A stretch of DNA of 64,000 nucleotides from Streptomyces alboniger (GTDB taxonomy: Bacteria; Actinomycetota; Actinomycetes; Streptomycetales; Streptomycetaceae), in the NCBI RefSeq assembly GCF_008704395.1, contig NZ_CP023695.1, forward strand, positions 2,232,001 to 2,296,000. Reading direction: 5' to 3'. The notes under the pieces are model-generated. The model was given only the letters and a program-made list of their open reading frames with translations, made no database searches and was not told the DNA's origin. Shown here piece after piece: positions 49,586 to 57,483 of this stretch. The number at the start of each line of letters is the position of its first letter. Positions within the stretch are counted from its first letter, which is position 1. The translations under genes and the position numbers were made by a program.

Positions 49586-51547
49586 CTAGCCGGTCACCTT
49601 CGCCGGGCAGAGCCGGCGCGGGGCGTCGTCGCCCTTGAGGCGGGCGTCGACGCAGCCGCCCGGCAGGCCCTTGTACGCCTTGGTGCCGAAGTTGGCCGTC
49701 ACGGTCAGCGTCCCTTCGCCGAAGACCGTGCGCTGGACGGTGCGGTCCTTGGACAACTGGCGGAAGCCGGTGAGCTGTTCGGTGCCGGCCGCCTTGTGCA
49801 GGGGGGAGAAGTACTTCTGGAGCGCGGCCAGTTCGGCGCCGTGCTTCTTCAGCGAGGGGCCGTCCAGGACGTAGTTGAGGGGGGTGTTGTAGAGCATCGC
49901 GAGCAGGGCGCGGGTGGTCTTCTGGCCCGGCAGCTTCTCGTACGAGAGTTCCCAGCGCTCGGTGTTGACCAGCGAGCCGTGCAGGGCGGTCTCGTAGAGC
50001 GGGACGCGGTAGCGGGGGTCGTACATCGCCTTGGCCAGGCCGGCGGGGAGGTCCACCGGCTTGAAGAAGACCCCGGGGGCGCCCTCGGGGTAGTAGCCGC
50101 CCCACTTCTCGCGGTCCCTCTGGAGCTTCCACAGGCCGTCGGCGACCGGCGTCGCGCCGCCGTGGTCGAAGGCCAGCGTCCTGTTCGCCCACGCCTGCGC
50201 GGTCTCCGAGCCGAGGACGAGCCCCCGGGCCGCGATGCGCCGCATCCGCGCGAGGCGGTGCTCGCGGTCCTCGGCCTTGGTCATCCGGTGGCCCTTGCCG
50301 TGGTCGCGGAAGAGTTCGCCGGTGGCGTCGACGTCGAGGAAGTAGCTGTCGGCGCCGTTGGCGACCATCCCGCGGGTGCGGTCCGCCAGGTAGTGGTGGC
50401 GGGGCTCGGCCCGCTCGAAGGCCCGCGAGCTGAGGTAGCAGCCGCGTCCGCCGAAGCCCGTCACCGGCTTGCCCTTGGCGTCGCGGACGCAGAAGTCCGG
50501 GTAGACGGTGCCGGGCCAGGCGGAGTTCGGGGCGTCGGCGGTCCTCGGGTCCTGGCCGTTGGCGAAGGAGTCGTAGGGGCCGATGAGGTACCCGGCCCCC
50601 TTGGCGGCGCTCACCGCCGCCCTGTCCGGGTAGGGCTCGCCGTCGTAGCCGAGCCACATCCGGTCCACTCCCAGCTCGCGCAGCCGCTCGACGCCGCCGG
50701 CCTTGCGGGCGTCGCCCCAGGTGTAGGCGTGGAAGGCGCCGAGCAGTCGGCCGGTGGCGGGGTTGTTCGCGATCTTCCGCTTCAGGCTGCCGAGTTGACC
50801 GCGTTCGGCGAGGTAGGAGCGGTAGTCGGCGGCCGGCGCGACCGGGTTCCCGTCGGTCAGGGCGAAGGTGACGGAGTAGTCGCGGGTGCCGTCGCCGCCG
50901 TCGAAGGCGTGCTCGGCGGTGGCGCGCAGCCGGCCGCCGGGGGCGGTGAAGCCGAGGGTCGTGCCGATGTCGGTCGGGGTGAGATAGCTGACTCCTGTGC
51001 GCCTGCCGAGGGAGTAGCCCCACAGCGGCAGGGTCAGCTCCGCGCCGACGTCGAGGGTGCTGCCCCCGAGGCCGCCCTCACCGGTGGTCCAGAAGGCGTC
51101 CTTGACGGGGATGTCCAGGCCTTCCCCGCGCGGGAGCTGGAGGGCCGAGGCGGCGGCGTCGGTGCCGGTGACGGGCCAGCTGACGGCGGTGTCGCGGTGC
51201 GCCTTCAGGCTCAGCGAGAGGCGTCCGTGGTCGGTGCCGGCGGTGACGTCGATGCCGCGCTCGGGGTAGCTCCAACGGACCCTCCCCTTGCCGGTACGCG
51301 TCACGGGGCCCGGCCGGCCGAGGTCGGTGGCGGAGGCGTCGGAGAGGGTGAGGTCGCGGCCGTCGCGGGTGTGGGCGCGTACGGCGAGGGAGGCGGTGTC
51401 GACCACGGCCGTGCCGCCGTCGACGGCCAGTTCGACCTGCTTGCCGTGTACGGGCTCGGCCTCGGCGGTGAAGGCGTAGGCGCTCGCTCCGGCCGCGGCA
51501 AGGACCAGGGCGATGGAGAGAGTGAGCGAACCGATCTTGGTTGTCAT
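49586..51547 (-). CDS. Secreted glycoside hydrolase-like protein
   Basis: 653 aa. ATG at 51547 starts a signal peptide (LTLSIALVLAAAGASAYAF). A beta-sandwich-like region (to ~residue 270) precedes a barrel-like domain. The candidate acid pair is in ADSYFLDVDATGELF (Asp) and GLVLGSETAQAW (Glu), with DRMWLGYDGE and YLIGPYDSFANGQDP at strand ends. The layout suggests an exo-acting alpha-glycosidase related to GH36/GH101-like barrels, but the family is not certain. It is divergent from a small secreted protein gene. Confidence 0.75.
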   Translation of the reverse strand: MTTKIGSLTLSIALVLAAAGASAYAFTAEAEPVHGKQVELAVDGGTAVVDTASLAVRAHTRDGRDLTLSDASATDLGRPGPVTRTGKGRVRWSYPERGIDVTAGTDHGRLSLSLKAHRDTAVSWPVTGTDAAASALQLPRGEGLDIPVKDAFWTTGEGGLGGSTLDVGAELTLPLWGYSLGRRTGVSYLTPTDIGTTLGFTAPGGRLRATAEHAFDGGDGTRDYSVTFALTDGNPVAPAADYRSYLAERGQLGSLKRKIANNPATGRLLGAFHAYTWGDARKAGGVERLRELGVDRMWLGYDGEPYPDRAAVSAAKGAGYLIGPYDSFANGQDPRTADAPNSAWPGTVYPDFCVRDAKGKPVTGFGGRGCYLSSRAFERAEPRHHYLADRTRGMVANGADSYFLDVDATGELFRDHGKGHRMTKAEDREHRLARMRRIAARGLVLGSETAQAWANRTLAFDHGGATPVADGLWKLQRDREKWGGYYPEGAPGVFFKPVDLPAGLAKAMYDPRYRVPLYETALHGSLVNTERWELSYEKLPGQKTTRALLAMLYNTPLNYVLDGPSLKKHGAELAALQKYFSPLHKAAGTEQLTGFRQLSKDRTVQRTVFGEGTLTVTANFGTKAYKGLPGGCVDARLKGDDAPRRLCPAKVTG

Positions 51548-51732
51548 GGGGATGTGAATAGTCACATCGTCTAAGAAGGTTGTAAGAAGCGCGTCAACTC
51601 CACTTAACGAGGGTCCTCGTGGTACCAATACGGGCGCGTGGGAACAGACAGACGGTTCCCACGCGACGCACCACGACAACCAAACAGTCGGGCCCACACC
51701 CGGGCCCAGGGGGAAGAAGAGGTATCAGCGCA

Positions 51733-52242
51733 GTGAATCGCATGCGCACGTCCGTCGCGGTCCTGGCCACCGCAGGGGCACTCACCGCGGGTCAGCTCGG
51801 TACGGCGGGGGCCGCGTCCGCGTCGGTGAAGCCGGAGCCGAAGGCCGCGTCGGCCGCTCCGAGCGCCGCTCCGCGCAGCTCCGGCTGCCCGATCGACATC
51901 GTCTACACCTCCCGTTTCCAGATCGACCGGAACGGCTGGGTGACCAACGGTGGCCTGTACTTCGGGCTGAAGAACAAGAGCACCAAGAGCTTCAAGAAGG
52001 TCAGCTTCACGGTGACCAACGTCAAGAACATCCGCTTCGGCAGGGCCACGCCCAAGGGCGGCAAGGTCACCCACAAGACGTCGAAGACCGTCACGGTCTA
52101 CGACAAGAGCCTCGCGGGCAAGGCCAAGCTCGGCGTCAAGGTGCGTACGCACCTGCTGAACACGCGGAGCTACAAGGTGAAGTTCTCCGTGCGCGGCAAC
52201 GGCTGGAACTGCGCCGTGGACCAGGGCACCTGGGGCGCCTGA
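51733..52242 (+). CDS. Small secreted protein, unknown function
   Basis: 169 aa. GTG at 51733 has AGAGGT nine bases upstream; ATG 51742 is too far from it. A signal peptide ends near residue 30 (LGTAGAASA). The mature part starts with an Ala/Pro/Ser-rich spacer and continues as a Lys-rich beta domain, with FKKVSFTVTNVKNIRFGRA and VRGNGWNC, and two cysteines that could pair. No family is recognised. The stop is one base from the convergent rsm22 stop. Confidence 0.78.
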   Translation: MNRMRTSVAVLATAGALTAGQLGTAGAASASVKPEPKAASAAPSAAPRSSGCPIDIVYTSRFQIDRNGWVTNGGLYFGLKNKSTKSFKKVSFTVTNVKNIRFGRATPKGGKVTHKTSKTVTVYDKSLAGKAKLGVKVRTHLLNTRSYKVKFSVRGNGWNCAVDQGTWGA

Positions 52243-52243
52243 G

Positions 52244-53251
52244 TCACTCCTGCGACTCGGACCGGGGCGGCCACCGGTCGCCCCAGTCCGTGTCGCGGGC
52301 CGCGCGGTAGAGGGGGCCGTGGCGCTTGGTCACGGTCTCCCTGCGCAGCCGCCGCTCCTCGGCCCCGCACAGGTCGAGGAGCACCTGGCCCTTGCGGATC
52401 TGGGGGCGGCGCACCACCCGGTTCGGCGGCGGGACCGGGTCGAAGCGGGTCGCCGCGACGTAACTGAACTTCTCGTCCTCGTACGCCAGTGAGCCGCCCT
52501 TGACCTGGCGGTGCAGGGACGACCTGCTGACGCGTGCTGAGAAGTGGCACCAGTCCGTGCCCGGTTCGATGGGGCAGGCCGCGCTGTGCGGGCAGGGGGC
52601 CGCGACCCGGTATCCGGCGGCGATGAGCTGGTCGCGTGCCTCGATGACGCGCGCGTAGCCGTCCGGGGTGCCCGGTTCGACGACGACGACGGCCTGCGTG
52701 GCCGCGTGCGCCGCGGCGTCGACGACCGAGCGGCGGTCGGCGTCGGTCAGCTCCTTGAGGACGTACGAGATGGTGACCAGCTCGGCGCTTTCGACGGTGA
52801 GCGAGGCACCGATGCGTTCGCGCTGCCAGCGCGTGGCGGCCAACCGGGGTTCCTCCGCCGCCAGTTCCCGTCCCAGTTGCAGGGCGGGCTCGGCCCAGTC
52901 CAGGACCGTGACAGGACGCTCGCCCCGCCAGGTCGCGGCGGCCGCCCAGACGGCGGCGCCGGTCCCGCCGCCGACGTCCACGTGGCTGCCGGGCACCCAG
53001 CCCTCGGGGGCCGCGTCCGCGAGGGCCTCCAGCGCGGAGCGCACCGCCTCGAAGGTGGCGGGCATGCGGTAGGCCGCGTAGGCGGCGACGTCCGCGCGGT
53101 CCCGCAGGATGGGGGCGCCGGTCGGGGTCTTCCCCCGGTAGTTCTCGATCAGCCGCGCCACGGCCTGCGAGGCCTGCGAGGGCGGCACGCCGTCCAGCGC
53201 CCTCGCGAGGGCGCCGCTCAGCTTTTCCCCCGGGGATGTCAGCTCGTTCAC
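52244..53251 (-). CDS. Rsm22-family SAM-dependent protein
   Basis: 335 aa. The SAM-binding motif HVDVGGGTGAAVWAAA is near residue 90, and TISYVLKELTDADR and VVVEPGTPDGY follow as in Rsm22-type ribosomal-subunit methyltransferase-like proteins. A Cys cluster (PCPHSAACPI with DWCHF nearby) could bind an iron-sulfur centre, as in mitochondrial relatives. ATG at 53251 starts it. The bacterial role is probably in 30S maturation, but methylation is unproven. Confidence 0.87.
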   Translation of the reverse strand: MNELTSPGEKLSGALARALDGVPPSQASQAVARLIENYRGKTPTGAPILRDRADVAAYAAYRMPATFEAVRSALEALADAAPEGWVPGSHVDVGGGTGAAVWAAAATWRGERPVTVLDWAEPALQLGRELAAEEPRLAATRWQRERIGASLTVESAELVTISYVLKELTDADRRSVVDAAAHAATQAVVVVEPGTPDGYARVIEARDQLIAAGYRVAAPCPHSAACPIEPGTDWCHFSARVSRSSLHRQVKGGSLAYEDEKFSYVAATRFDPVPPPNRVVRRPQIRKGQVLLDLCGAEERRLRRETVTKRHGPLYRAARDTDWGDRWPPRSESQE

Positions 53252-53331
53252 CCACTGATCCTACGGGGGCGGGGGGCGGCCTCGTCTGCCTACCGCTGCC
53301 GTCCTGCCGGGTGCGGCTCGCCTTCGGCTGG

Positions 53332-53405
53332 TCGCGCAGTTCCCCGCGCCCCTTCGGGGCTCGACCCCGGGCCGGGCCCCGTCAGGGGCGCGGGGAACTG
53401 CGCGA
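53332..53405. repeat. 22-bp perfect inverted repeat, likely terminator or REP-like element
   Basis: TCGCGCAGTTCCCCGCGCCC plus CT (53332-53353) is exactly complementary to 53384-53405 across a 30-base loop. The sequence GCGCAGTTCCCCGCGCCCCT is, from general knowledge, a very common intergenic repeat in Streptomyces genomes. Here it lies between rsm22 (divergent) and the end of the serine hydrolase gene, where it could end transcription. Confidence 0.8.
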
Positions 53406-53430
53406 GCAACCACGACGCGCCCGCGCGAGG

Positions 53431-54564
53431 TCAGCTGTCCTGGGCCGCCCTGGCCAGCCTCGTGGCCGCCGAGGCCCTTGGGGTGCTGTCCCCGGGCCTA
53501 CGCCGGGGGTGCACCACGTTGGCCAGCAGGATCAGGAACGTATCCGTGGCCGGGTCGAGGACGAGCGACGTCCCCGTGAAGCCGGTGTGGCCCGCCGCGC
53601 CCCGCCCCGCCAGCTCTCCCATGAACCACGGCTGGTCGATGCCGAAGCCGAGCCCGGAGCCGGTGAACATCAGCTCGACGAAGTCGGGGCCGAGGATGCG
53701 GGCCCGCCCGTACGAGCCCCCGCACAGCAGTGTGCGGCAGAACACCGCCAGGTCGCGGGCGGTGGAGAAGAGGCCCGCGTGCCCGGCCACGCCACCGAGC
53801 GCCCAGGCGTTCTCGTCGTGGACGACCCCCCGCAGCATCCCGCGGTCCACCTTCGCCCAGGGCCTGCGCTGGTCCTCCGTCGCGGCGGCGTCCGCCCGCG
53901 GCCCGAAGCCGGTGTCGGCCATGCCGAGCGGCCGGGTGATGCCCTCGCGGACGAGGACGTCCAGGGGCTGTCCGGTCAGGCGCTCCAGGATGTGCTGGAG
54001 GAGCAGCATGTTCAGGTCGGAGTAGACGTACTCGCCGGGTTCGGTGACCGGCGCCTCGGCGCGCAGGGCGGCGATCCGGGAGGCGTGGTCCGGACAGTCG
54101 TACAGCGGGAGTTCGGGCCGCAGCCCCGAGGTGTGCGTGAGGAGCTGCCGCACCGTGACGCCGTGCTCGGCGGCGGCCCGGAACTCGGGGATGTACGCCC
54201 CGGCGAGCGCGTCGATGCCGAGCGTGCCCCGCTCCAGCTGCTGCACGGCCGCGACGGTCGTGAAGAGCTTGGTGAGCGAGGCCAGGTCGAAGGGCGTGTC
54301 CGTGCGCATCGGCACGCGCCACTCTCGGGGCAGCTCGACGCCGGTGTCGCCGCGGGCGTCGTACGAGGCGTACCGCACCGCCCAGCCCGCGGCCTCCTCG
54401 GCGGCGATCACCGGGCCGCGGCCCACGAGCACCACGGCGCCCGCGCACCAAGGACGCGGACCGCGCGGCAGCTCGCGCACCTCGGCGACGAGACGGTCGA
54501 TCTCGTCCGGGTCGAGGCCCGCGCGGTCGGGGGTGCCGGTGCGCAGCAGCCGTGGTGCGCTCAG
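53431..54564 (-). CDS. Serine hydrolase, beta-lactamase/PBP4-like, probable CTG start
   Basis: 377 aa. The active-site triad of class C beta-lactamase-like enzymes is present: SLTKL (SxxK), YSDLN (YxN) and HTGFTG in place of KTG. No signal peptide is seen. No ATG, GTG or TTG stands at the N-terminus; the CTG at 54564 overlaps the TGA of the upstream transporter (CTGA) and has GGAGGAGG just upstream, so CTG initiation is proposed. The next GTG (VAEVREL) would cut off ~25 residues. It may hydrolyse peptidoglycan peptides or esters. Confidence 0.87.
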   Translation of the reverse strand: MSAPRLLRTGTPDRAGLDPDEIDRLVAEVRELPRGPRPWCAGAVVLVGRGPVIAAEEAAGWAVRYASYDARGDTGVELPREWRVPMRTDTPFDLASLTKLFTTVAAVQQLERGTLGIDALAGAYIPEFRAAAEHGVTVRQLLTHTSGLRPELPLYDCPDHASRIAALRAEAPVTEPGEYVYSDLNMLLLQHILERLTGQPLDVLVREGITRPLGMADTGFGPRADAAATEDQRRPWAKVDRGMLRGVVHDENAWALGGVAGHAGLFSTARDLAVFCRTLLCGGSYGRARILGPDFVELMFTGSGLGFGIDQPWFMGELAGRGAAGHTGFTGTSLVLDPATDTFLILLANVVHPRRRPGDSTPRASAATRLARAAQDS

Positions 54565-55850
54565 TGGTCCGCCTCCTCCGTGGGCGCGTGCCGCCAGGGG
54601 CGGCACAGTCCCACGAAGCACGCGAGGGCCGCCAGCGCGCAGACCAGTTGGACGACGGCCATCGGGACGGCGGTGTCCTCGCCCGCGATGCCGACGAGCG
54701 GCGAGACGAGCGCGCCGATGAGGAAGGAGGAGGTGCCGAGCAGCGCGGAGGCGGAACCGGCGGCGTGCGGGGCGCGGGTGAGGGCGAGGGACTGGGTGTT
54801 GGGCATGGCCAGGCCCATCGCCGACATCAGGACGAAGAGTCCGGCGGCGACGGGGACGAGGCCGACCTCGCCGAAGACACCGGAGGTCATGAGCAGGAGC
54901 GCCAGCGCGGCGACGGTGATGATCGTCAGACCACTGGCGAGCGCCTTGTTGAGGCTGACGCGGCCGACGAGGACCTTGCCGTTGATCTGGCCGACGATGA
55001 TCAGGCCGACGGAGTTGACGCCGAAGAGGACGCTGAAGGTCTGCGGGGACGCGCCGTAGATCTCCTGGACCACGAAGGACGACGCGGAGATGTACGCGAA
55101 CAGCGCCGCGAAAGCGAAACCGCCCGCGATCACATAGCCGGTGAAGACACGGTCGGTGAGGAGCGACCTCATGGTGCGCAGCGCGGCGACGGTGCCCCCG
55201 CTGTGCCGCTTCTCGGGGGCGAGGGTCTCGGGCAGGAACCGCCACACCAGGAGGGTCAGCGCGATACCGACGCCCGTGAGGACGGCGAAGATGCCGCGCC
55301 AGTCCGTGAAGCGCAGGACCTGGCCGCCGATGAGGGGCGCGACGACCGGGGCGACGCCCGAGATCAGCATCAGGGTGGAGAAGAAGCGGGCCATCTCCAC
55401 GCCGTCGTACAGGTCGCGGACGACCGCGCGGGCGATGACGATGCCGGCCGCGCCCGCGAGGCCCTGGAGCAGGCGGAAGCCGATGAGGAGTTCCGCGGTG
55501 GGGGCGAAGGCGCAGGTCGCGGTGGCGAGGACGAAGACGAGCAGGCCGATGAGGAGCGGGCGGCGGCGTCCCCACTTGTCGCTCATCGGGCCGACGACGA
55601 GCTGGCCGAGGGCCATGCCCGTCAGACAGGCGGTGAGGGTCAGCTGGACGGTCGCGGCCGGGGCGTGCAGGGCGTCGGTGACCTGCGGCAGGGCCGGGAG
55701 GTACATGTCCATGGAGAGCGGGGCGACGGCGGTGAGGCCGCCGAGTACCAGGGTGACGAGGGCCCCGGTGCGGCGGAGGGCGGCGGAGCTTTCCGGTCCC
55801 GCCGCCTTCGGTATCTCGTGCTCTTCTGTTGTCTGCCCGCGCTCAGGCAT
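54561..55850 (-). CDS. Bcr/CflA-family drug exporter (MFS)
   Basis: 429 aa, 12 hydrophobic segments. ATG at 55850 follows GAGAGGGG. The family blocks PLSMDMYLPALPQVTDAL, GPMSDKWGRRRPLL and RLLQGLAGAAGIVIARAVVR are clear. It exports drugs such as bicyclomycin or chloramphenicol, or peptides, by proton antiport. The stop overlaps the serine hydrolase start by four bases, so the two proteins are made in proportion. Confidence 0.92.
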   Translation of the reverse strand: MPERGQTTEEHEIPKAAGPESSAALRRTGALVTLVLGGLTAVAPLSMDMYLPALPQVTDALHAPAATVQLTLTACLTGMALGQLVVGPMSDKWGRRRPLLIGLLVFVLATATCAFAPTAELLIGFRLLQGLAGAAGIVIARAVVRDLYDGVEMARFFSTLMLISGVAPVVAPLIGGQVLRFTDWRGIFAVLTGVGIALTLLVWRFLPETLAPEKRHSGGTVAALRTMRSLLTDRVFTGYVIAGGFAFAALFAYISASSFVVQEIYGASPQTFSVLFGVNSVGLIIVGQINGKVLVGRVSLNKALASGLTIITVAALALLLMTSGVFGEVGLVPVAAGLFVLMSAMGLAMPNTQSLALTRAPHAAGSASALLGTSSFLIGALVSPLVGIAGEDTAVPMAVVQLVCALAALACFVGLCRPWRHAPTEEADH

Positions 55851-56007
55851 GCCGCCCCTCTCGGTGGTCCGTTCCGCCGTCCATGGTCGCAGCTCCGAAT
55901 GGGTGACGATCCGAAGTCCCACTCGTTTGGCTCATCGCCGGGCAGATCTTACGGGCCCCGGCTTCGCGCGAGAAGCGGAGTTACGTGCCATTCGCAGCTA
56001 CACGTGG

Positions 56008-57327
56008 GTGCTGTCCGTCCTCGTCGGACTCGCCACCCTGGCATTCACCGCGCCCGCGCCGGACGATTCGCCCGGCGGCGCAAAGTGCCGTGCCACGACG
56101 CTGGTCGGAGTGGCGCACCAGGATGACGACCTCTTGTTCATCAATCCGGCGATTTCCGAGGACTTCGAAAAGGGGAACTGCGTCCGCGTCGTGTACGTGA
56201 CCGCGGGCGATGCCCATCTGGAATGGGCGGGAGGGTATGCGGTCCGCCGCGAAATGGGCGTGCAGCAGGCGTACAGCGCTCTCGCCGGGGTGCCGATGCG
56301 GCCGGGGGAACCCAGCCCCTGGGAGTCCGCGCCCGTGCGGGCCGGGGGGCGAACCCTGCACGGCGTCCGCTGGGGCGGCGGGCCGCTGGGGCCGGACATC
56401 CGGTTGGTATTCCTGCGGCTGCCCGACGGCGGCTGGCGCGAGGAATCGTCGCGCCGCGACAGCTTGCTGGCCCTTTTCCGGTGGAGGGTTCACTCCCTCA
56501 CCGCCGTGGACGGCTCCGCCCGTTATACGGAACGGGACCTGGTCGCCACCTTGACCGCCCTCATCAAGCGTTTTCGGCCCGATACCGTACGCACGCAGGA
56601 TTACGCGAACACCTCCCTACGGTCCTCCGGCAAGGAATGGGCCGACCACAGCGATCACGCGATCACCGCCCGCTATTTTCGCCTGGCGACTCTCCGCGCC
56701 CGGCTGGAATCGGGACACCCTATCCGGCTGACGGGATACGAGGGGTACGGAAATATCATGCGCCCACCCAATGTCGATTCCGTCCGGACCGCCCACAAGG
56801 CGGCCATTTTCGAGCATTACTACATTCATGACGAGAGGCGGGTGGAGCACTGCCCCGGGCATTACTGCGAACCCGTCAGGAAGCCGGCGGAGCATTACGC
56901 GCGATGGCTGGAGCGAAGCTATCCGCGCCGGACGCCCGACCCCCGCCCCGGCACCGTCGTCTCCTGGCTGGGCGCCACGGATTCCGGATTCACCGACCCC
57001 GACCTGTGTCTGACCCGGGACGGCGGTGAGCTGCGCACCGCCCCTTGCACCGGCGCTCTCCGGCAGCGGTGGCGCCTCGCGGACGGCGTGCTGCGGACCG
57101 AGCGGACGGGTGAGGGCCGACGCTGCGTCCGGGCCGAGGGCCGGGCCGTCGTCCTCGCGCCCTGCTCCGCCGCACCGGCCTGGTGGACGGTCACGCGGCG
57201 AGGACAGCTGCGTACCGCGGGCGGCTGCCTGACGCAGGACGATCCGCTGCGGCCGCGGCCCCGGCTGCGGATGGCCGCCTGCACCGCAAAAGATCCGGGG
57301 CAACGCTGGTTCACGCAATTCTCTTGA
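56008..57327 (+). CDS. Secreted PIG-L deacetylase with C-terminal ricin-like lectin domain
   Basis: About 440 aa. The zinc motif AHQDDDLLF replaces the usual AHPDDE, and the third ligand is in WADHSDHAI. The catalytic domain (~30-300) should remove acetyl from an N-acetylated sugar. The last ~120 residues are a beta-trefoil lectin with QRWR and QRWF ends. The start is uncertain: in-frame GTGs at 55864, 55903 and 56008, and an ATT at 55990 nine bases after GGAG. If it begins at 55903 a TTA codon (55981) falls in the gene. A/T-ending codons are unusually frequent. Confidence 0.82.
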   Translation: MLSVLVGLATLAFTAPAPDDSPGGAKCRATTLVGVAHQDDDLLFINPAISEDFEKGNCVRVVYVTAGDAHLEWAGGYAVRREMGVQQAYSALAGVPMRPGEPSPWESAPVRAGGRTLHGVRWGGGPLGPDIRLVFLRLPDGGWREESSRRDSLLALFRWRVHSLTAVDGSARYTERDLVATLTALIKRFRPDTVRTQDYANTSLRSSGKEWADHSDHAITARYFRLATLRARLESGHPIRLTGYEGYGNIMRPPNVDSVRTAHKAAIFEHYYIHDERRVEHCPGHYCEPVRKPAEHYARWLERSYPRRTPDPRPGTVVSWLGATDSGFTDPDLCLTRDGGELRTAPCTGALRQRWRLADGVLRTERTGEGRRCVRAEGRAVVLAPCSAAPAWWTVTRRGQLRTAGGCLTQDDPLRPRPRLRMAACTAKDPGQRWFTQFS

Positions 57328-57361
57328 TGTCCGGCGCCGTGAAGTCCTGGTAGGTCAACGC

Positions 57362-57392
57362 GGCTACCGCCCGTTCACCGTACGGGGTAGCC
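57362..57392. terminator. Possible hairpin between PIG-L and glycosyltransferase genes
   Basis: GGCTACC (57362-57368) pairs with GGTAGCC (57386-57392) around a 17-base loop, 35 bp after the PIG-L stop. There is no T-tract. It may end or attenuate the upstream transcript. Confidence 0.35.
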
Positions 57393-57483
57393 ATCGCGCC
57401 CCGAGGCGTGTGCTCACCGGGAAATCCCGCACGGCGTGGAAAAGTGGCCTTCCCTGACGAATTGCCGATCCGGACAAGGCACA

